From assembly GCF_963678635.1 (NCBI RefSeq), contig NC_087064.1, positions 77,577,620-77,600,337 of the forward strand: a DNA stretch of 22,718 bases, read 5' to 3'. A program made the position numbers and the translations under genes. The notes under the pieces were generated by a model that worked only from the letters and a program-made list of their open reading frames with translations, did no database searches and was not told the origin of the DNA. Source of the stretch: Symsagittifera roscoffensis. Taxonomy: Eukaryota > Xenacoelomorpha > Acoela > Convolutidae. Within the stretch, counting starts at the first letter, position 1, and every line of letters starts with the position of its first letter. This document shows, piece after piece, positions 18,101 to 22,718 of the stretch.

Positions 18101-18715
18101 TAACGATAATTCAACTGACACAGGTTTATGGTCTGAGAGGTCGTAGATTTATTCAAATTTGTTATCTCTATGTGTTTCCGATGCAAATATTCTTGATAAA
18201 AACCACATCAAGTGTTTTTTTCCACATAAGGTAACATCAACAATTTGCTCTGCATTTAATCGGGCAATGAAGTTCAGTGCGTCATTTTCTTCTTTTTCGG
18301 GGCTCTGGTTGATTTCCCAGTTGGTATTGGGGAAGCTCATGTCTCCTCACAAAATGATTGGGTTCTTTTTGTGTTGTAGCAGGGCACTGCAAATCTGGCT
18401 GTAGTCGTCGATAGAATAGCGATATAAGCTGCACTTCGGCAGGTTGTAGAAGGTACAAAATATGATAGGTGTCGACGTCTGGACTTGTACTGCCACACAG
18501 CACAAGGGAAGTTGGATATTGAGTCTGTTTGCGGGAATATGCTTGTTAAAAGCTATCAGCACACCGCCATGGCGTGAAGCCTCATCGTTCGATTGCTCTC
18601 TTTCACTGCGGAAGATGTCAAAAATGTTTAGATACAATTCTGCGTCGTTGATGTTTTTGTTGAGCCAGGTGTGAGTGAGGCAAAGTGCCACGTAGGTTAT
18701 CGACTGATTGCACTT
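18101..18715 (-). pseudogene. E3 ORF2: APE-type endonuclease
   Basis: The minus-strand frame from 18715 reads through LTHTWLNKNINDAELYLN, the substrate-binding Thr/Trp segment of endonuclease domains, FRSEREQ, HGGVLIAFNKHIPANRLNI (the Gly-Gly-Val-Leu-Ile strand), and, after a single in-frame TGA near 18345, GDMSFPNTNWE, corresponding to the Gly-Asp-x-Asn catalytic strand with Ser in the Asn position. The end of the domain is Ser-Asp-His-Lys-Pro at 18136-18122. This nuclease nicks the target for priming. A frame change lies between 18150 and 18136. The domain order and length fit the family, but stops make it inactive. Confidence 0.75.
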
Positions 18716-18748
18716 GCTAGCTTCATCCTTCTTCCAAGATCAATCGGG

Positions 18749-19456
18749 CTAATTACGAACTTTTAGTTGAGCTGTTGTTACACCGTTGTTCAGTAAATCG
18801 CGCCTCTTCTTTACGCACACTTTTTCTTGTCTAGTCTCTTCAATGGACAGCGGCGGCAGTATGCGATTAGCAAATTCTTTCATCCGATTCCTATTTTCTG
18901 CGCTTTTTGCAAGTACCATTATTACGTGCGGAATGTGATAATTGCATTTCTGGACTTTTGCACTCTCTATCAAATTTTCCCAATCTCTGTACTTTGTCTA
19001 TTTTCACTACAACCTGTTTTTCGGTTGTTATTCGGTCATTATTTGTTTCAGTTTTTCGTTGGCGAGGAGTGCATTTTCTTCTTTGTTTTTGATCAAGTCT
19101 ACCGAGAGACCACGTACACGACAGCTTGATTTAACATTGCAATGGTTTTCTGGTTTATCCTTGTAGTCAATTTTCTTGGGGAGAGAGTATATCTTGGATT
19201 TTAGTCTTCCTTTGATTACCTTGTTGACATATCTTCAACGCGGTTCTCACATATTTCGAGTGCAGCATTGACTCTTTCTTCTCTTGCTTTTTCAAGATCT
19301 TGCTCAAGCTTATCATGTTTGTTGCTCAGTTAATTCCCTAACTGGCCTTGAGTCAATAATTCTTCCTTCGTTTTGCTCTCAACACATTTGTCATAAAACA
19401 AGGCAATACGCTCGCCAAGCTCCTTGATTCCGTGCAAGTGGGGCTCTGGTGCATGA
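18749..19456 (-). pseudogene. E3 ORF1: coiled coil, RRM-like and C-terminal domains
   Basis: The minus strand from 19456 reads HLHGIKELGERIALFYDKCV, then a Glu/Lys/Leu-rich stretch (DKLEQDLEKAREERVNAAL) to TAA at 19218-19216, with one internal TAA. The reading then changes frame: NEKLKQIMTE, then VVVKIDKVQRLGKFDRE, the pattern that opens the RRM-to-C-terminal region of L1-type ORF1 proteins (His/Gln-Arg-Leu-Gly-Lys). A final frame, 18973-18749, holds IPHVIMVLAKSAENRNRMKE and KRRDLLNNGVTTAQLKVRN. ORF1 proteins bind element RNA as trimers. Assignment is by motif order and place upstream of the endonuclease. Confidence 0.55.
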
Positions 19457-19459
19457 TAG

Positions 19460-20356
19460 TTTCACAGGATACGGAGTGGTAAACTTGTTTTTTGGCACCA
19501 ATGTTACTTTTTCAAGTATTACAGGGAGGCATCATGGATGCCTGCTTTTTAGGATGTCAATTAACTCTTCGACTAAGCGGGGGCAATTGTTAAGCCGGTA
19601 CCTCTTGAGCGAAACTCCAAGGTATTGAATCCTCAGGAGAAACCTGTCTCAAGAATGGTCGCTTTGACCGTAACTTCGAGATATAAAACCTCAGAAGAAA
19701 ACCAGACTTACCGCTAGGATGATCGGGCTAGTGGGTTTTTCTGTCCTTCTCTTTGCTTCTTTGTTAGTCGGATTCTTGACTTCGATCTTTGTTGCAGTAC
19801 TAGGGTCTTAAGAATTGCGCGTTTCGAGAGAACTTTATTTAGTAGCTTCTCTTCCAGTTCAGGAGGCGGGTGGAGTTGACAGAGCGCTACTACTGTGTCG
19901 ATATCGTCGAGCTTTTGTTTGGCGAGAAGATGGTTGCTTACGTCAATGACAAGATATTTCAATTTTCGTAGCTTGTCGAATATGTGAGTCGTACTTTCCC
20001 TGCGGCAACAAACTATAGCCCCTATCTGCTTTGGAAAATTCACAATGATGTGGGTTAACTGTTCTGGGGTACACTTTCTATTGAAGTTGCTGGGATTTTT
20101 TATGATGCTGTTGTTTACGACGTCGTGCTAGAGTATGATTTTCCTTTTTCTCAGGCAGCCACGGGTGTAACCACTGAAGGTCTTTGAGTTTACTACCAGT
20201 TTTTGGATTGAGGCTCAGTCCCGATGTTGCAAAGGTGAACTTTCGGTATTTCTTCCCTAAACCTTTGGGGAGACGATCAAGTTCTTCTGAGTGAGCTTGC
20301 TTCAACACCAGAAACATGTGTACTTGGGGATAAGCACGACTGCCCCATGAAATCAA
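19460..20356 (-). pseudogene. Unidentified coding region 5' of E3 ORF1
   Basis: Two clean minus-strand frames, 20356-20078 and 20043-19714, plus a shorter one near 19590-19460 (RLVEELIDILKSRHP), have protein-like composition. The first includes LPKGLGKKYRKFTFATSGLS and LKDLQWLHPWLPEKKE. The second includes HIFDKLRKLKYLVIDVSNHL, HPPPELEEKLLNKVLSKRAI and a basic Lys/Arg/Gln tail. I recognise no domain. It may be an N-terminal extension of ORF1, an extra ORF, or captured host sequence. The plus-strand frames in this area are shadows. Confidence 0.4.
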
Positions 20357-20370
20357 CTTATTATCTGAAA

Positions 20371-20530
20371 CTATTTGACGACTGGCCTATTGACGACTGG
20401 CTGACGCCAGTTACCCTAAATCTATGCGTTTTTCACCGTCTCAAGCTGACCAGTTGAATTTTAGTCTGTTCAAGGGATAACCAAGGTGTTACAGCTTTTA
20501 GACCATCAGTCAAACTTAGTTTTTTTTTAC
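20371..20530 (+). repeat. Repeat R2, fragment
   Basis: Shares 'attgacgactggctgacgYcagttacc', the 'cgtttttcaccgtct' block, 'ccagttgaattttagtctgtt' and 'ccatcagtcaaac' with R3 21425-21550 and, inverted, with R1. A 12-14 bp motif (ttgacgactggc) is duplicated at its left end. It covers only about 150 bp of the family. Confidence 0.65.
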
Positions 20531-20642
20531 ACAGAATTTTTTTAAACGAGAATCAGTAATATTCGAAAGAGACTCGAATTGTTACACTCCGAACTGTAAC
20601 GATTGTACAGTTACAATCATTAATGAACACATCCCATGGATT
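20531..20642. other. Short spacer with a palindromic segment
   Basis: No gene. Around 20580-20622 the strings gttacactccgaactgtaac and gattgtacagttacaatc can each fold back on themselves. Their origin is unclear. Confidence 0.35.
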
Positions 20643-20771
20643 TGTAACAGTCGTTCGCTTAAGTCACATATGAAGTTAAGAGAAATGGGCTCTATGACCA
20701 TAGGCTCAAGGGTCAAACACAGTGCTTTTTGGGTTTTTTGTACCTCAATCTGTCGGACCCAATTCGGTTGG
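20643..20771 (-). repeat. Inverted LTR 3' end
   Basis: On the minus strand this 129-bp segment matches the last part of LTR-C (about 16177-16307), ending exactly in CTGTTACA (TGTAACAG at 20643). It is joined directly to the TGTGCC start of LTR-D, which runs in the opposite direction. Confidence 0.75.
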
Positions 20772-21323
20772 TGTGCCAGTCGGTCCTATTCTGAAGTTTG
20801 ACCTTGATTTTGGGGCAAAAAATGGTTTTTGAAAAATTCGAATGATCAAGTTTGACGCGGCAACTGAAATAAAAAGTCAATAAAATCCAAAAATTCGGGA
20901 CATAATTGCGGAAAAGTTGAGCAAAAATTGTGCTAGAGTAAAATTGCTATTCGCAATTTTACGGAAATATTCAATTCGAGTAGAACTGTCTTGTTCCCGA
21001 CCGACAACATCGCGAAATCTTATGAGAGTGCCATCGTTGCGCAAGACAGAACCTTGATTGGGCAGGTAGACGAGTGAATCTGCCCAATTGTCCAAAACAA
21101 TAAAAATTCTTGTGTTAAAACTAGTTCTTCCCAAAATTTTTCCCAAGAGTTGCTTTAATTACCTTATTTACCTAATTCTAGAGTCGCGTCACTATGTGAG
21201 TACTCAATTCAATTTCTTGACTGTATTCCCACACAGTTATGTTGAGCTAAGGCAGGTTTTAGGTTGATTCACATGAAATAAATCAAAGGTCCACTGTCCA
21301 ATAAATTTTAATAGTATATTGAT
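20772..21323 (+). repeat. LTR-D, first part
   Basis: It starts TGTGCCAGTCGGTC and follows the LTR family through the hairpin and AATAAA (21264-21305) to about 21323, where R3 interrupts it. No polyprotein lies beside it, so it may be a solo LTR. A minus-strand open frame at 20877-21146 within it is not conserved in the other LTRs. Confidence 0.75.
21264..21305 (+). promoter_or_regulatory. LTR-D hairpin and polyadenylation signal
   Basis: TTGATT at 21264-21269 pairs with AATCAA at 21281-21286, and AATAAA follows at 21300-21305. Relative to LTR-A the stem shows a C-to-T change on one arm matched by G-to-A on the other. Confidence 0.5.
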
Positions 21324-22265
21324 GTAACATTCGACTAGACATTACACAGTGAGTGATCAATAAAAACGTCTCTGTAACATTCACCATGACATTAAATAGT
21401 GACGGAGCGTAGAAAAAGTACCAATTGACGACTGGCTGACGTCAGTTACCATATTCCTACTCGTTTTTAACCGTCTTGATCTAGCCAGTTATTATCTGGT
21501 CTGTTAAGGGCTAAGTAATGAGGTATCATTTTTCAGCCATCAATCAAACGACTTTTGATCAGCTTTCGTTCATGCAAAAATAACCAAAAAGCCGGGCCTC
21601 GGATCCCCAGATTACATGATTACTATTAAAAACACGGATGGAAAACCATAATTTAATATGTTTTAGTGTAAGTTAAATTCAAAATCCATTAGAGATGGGT
21701 TGATTCTTTTCTCGACTCTAACTTCTCATGCTATGAAATATCAAATAAATATCGGATTAAACTAAACAGCAGTTAAAATATACCGTTAAGGTCTCTCACA
21801 GTCTCTGGGCACTGGGCCTCTGATTCCGTCCTCTCTCAGAGATAAAGTCGTTATCTCCCCGATTTCGTGGCACGGGAGCGTACGGATCTGTCCCGACTTT
21901 CCAACTGGACCTTCTGTCTGAATGATCTTCGTTCAGTAAGCACTTTATCGTGTCTTCTTCTCATGATAAGAGGCTTTCTTCATCTTATGTTTTTCGCTCT
22001 ACTTTTCGGACTGAAATTCTTCTGTGTCGAGGTTGTTGTTACGGTTGTTGTGTTTTTTTGTCTATTTTACGGTCAAGTTGACCGTTTTTTCTATTTCTCA
22101 GAAATGTTCTACTTCGTATCAAAACTTTGAAAAATTTTCATTCTAGAACATTCTGGGCCTCTTTTTCATCACTATTCCGGTGCTAATGCCAATAATGTTC
22201 TTTTCGACGTGCATCGGCAAGTTCGACTGGGCCCATCCGGGGGCATGGCACATGGGTTCCCAACA
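21324..22265 (+). repeat. Repeat R3, most complete copy, inserted in LTR-D
   Basis: About 940 bp that interrupt LTR-D. It matches R1 (inverted) and R2. The left end carries two imperfect tandem copies of a segment starting TGTAACATTC (21334 and 21373 region), of which R1 has one. No open frame of note; a plus-strand frame at 21867-22130 has low-complexity Phe/Val/Leu composition and is broken in R1. Its class (solo LTR of another family or nonautonomous DNA transposon) is undecided, because the right terminus is not fixed. Confidence 0.65.
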
Positions 22266-22308
22266 CTGTTTTTGTCGACGTTTGCGTGTTTTAGGTATTT
22301 AGAGACCG
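22266..22308 (+). repeat. LTR-D, resumed part
   Basis: The bases ctgtttttgtcgacgtttgc and the following 'gtgttttaggtatttagagacc' match LTR-B 5993-6022 and LTR-C 16047-16086, so LTR-D continues on the far side of R3. It then runs into the microsatellite. Confidence 0.7.
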
Positions 22309-22337
22309 CACATAGAATAGTCCATCAATCAGGCCGA

Positions 22338-22718
22338 GATACATACATATATTCATACATACATACATAGTCACATATATACATACATACACACTTACAT
22401 GCTACATACATCCATTAATTCGTACATACATACTTACATACATACATACATACACACTTACATGCTACATACATCCATTAATTCATACATACATACATAC
22501 ATACATACATACATACATACATACATACATACATACATACATACATACATACATACATACATACATACATTCATACACACATACATACCTAAATAGATAC
22601 ATACGTACATACATACATACATACATACATACATACATACATACATACATACATACATACATACATACATACATACATACATACATACATACATACACAC
22701 ATACATACATACACACAT
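22338..22718. repeat. (ATAC)n microsatellite
   Basis: Tetranucleotide array reaching the window end, with scattered variants. A 63-bp segment with 'acacttacatgctacatacatccattaatt' occurs twice (from 22391 and from 22454). Long frames encoding Tyr/Ile/His/Thr or Cys/Met/Tyr/Val are artefacts of the repeat. Confidence 0.95.

Larger units (their letters stand above)
16308..20370 (-). mobile_element. Non-LTR retrotransposon E3, main body (two-ORF, decayed)
   Basis: Reading right to left on the minus strand: an unidentified 5' coding region (20356-19460), ORF1 with coiled coil and RRM-like core (19456-18749), an APE endonuclease (about 18710-18115), a decayed linker, RT fingers and first palm motif (about 17480-17050), a deletion of the catalytic core, and the thumb to the C-terminus (16930-16308). 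The right end is next to repeat R2. At 16308 the coding sequence is cut by LTR element 2. The stops and frameshifts are more numerous than in E1 or E2, so E3 is the oldest of the three. Confidence 0.75.

Noticed and set aside
18827-19166. Plus-strand hydrophobic frames that look like membrane proteins
   Set aside because: They lie opposite E3 ORF1, which has consistent motif order on the minus strand.
22399-22718. Open frames rich in Tyr/Ile/His/Thr or Cys/Met/Tyr/Val
   Set aside because: Direct translation of (ATAC)n.

Overview
The window looks like repeat-rich DNA of an animal, most likely an invertebrate. I cannot name the species. I found no intact host gene. Nearly everything I can identify is transposable-element sequence, nested and decayed: two LTR retrotransposons of one family, three non-LTR retrotransposons, a dispersed repeat family I call R, a minisatellite and a tetranucleotide microsatellite. 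The animal assignment rests on the endonuclease plus reverse-transcriptase non-LTR elements and on a gag/protease element with CCHC knuckles.

Layout. 1-1470 is the 3' end of LTR element 1 (polyprotein tail, 3' UTR, LTR-A). LTR-A ends exactly where the endonuclease/RT frame of non-LTR element E1 begins (1471-3847, + strand, ending in a (TAG)7 tail). A minus-strand copy of repeat R follows (R1, 3848-5662), split by the 5'-truncated non-LTR element E2 (about 4076-5050, - strand). From 5724 to 16307 lies LTR element 2 (+ strand): LTR-B, a long leader carrying a 36-bp minisatellite, decayed gag, an aspartic protease with an intact DTG, a missing RT/RNase H/integrase core, a long unrecognised 3' coding region, a polypurine tract and LTR-C. 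Element 2 sits in the last codons of non-LTR element E3 (- strand), whose body is 16308-about 20370 and whose final codons are at 5693-5723. To the right come a fragment of repeat R (R2), an inverted LTR end, LTR-D, a longer R copy (R3) inside LTR-D, a short resumption of LTR-D, and an (ATAC)n array to the window end.

The LTR family is defined by four copies starting TGTGCCAGTCGGTC. Where the 3' end is present it is GTTACA. The last polyprotein codons of both elements keep an acidic-flanked hydrophobic motif resembling a SUMO-interacting motif. Three LTR copies keep a hairpin just upstream of AATAAA. The three non-LTR elements share a cysteine cluster ending in Cys-Arg-Ser at the C-terminus.

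The genes do not work together as a pathway. This is an archaeological stack. The relative order of several insertions can be read: E3 before element 2; an older R copy before E2; E1 before element 1; LTR-D before R3. Boundaries were placed by eye and may be off by several bases unless a terminal motif fixes them.
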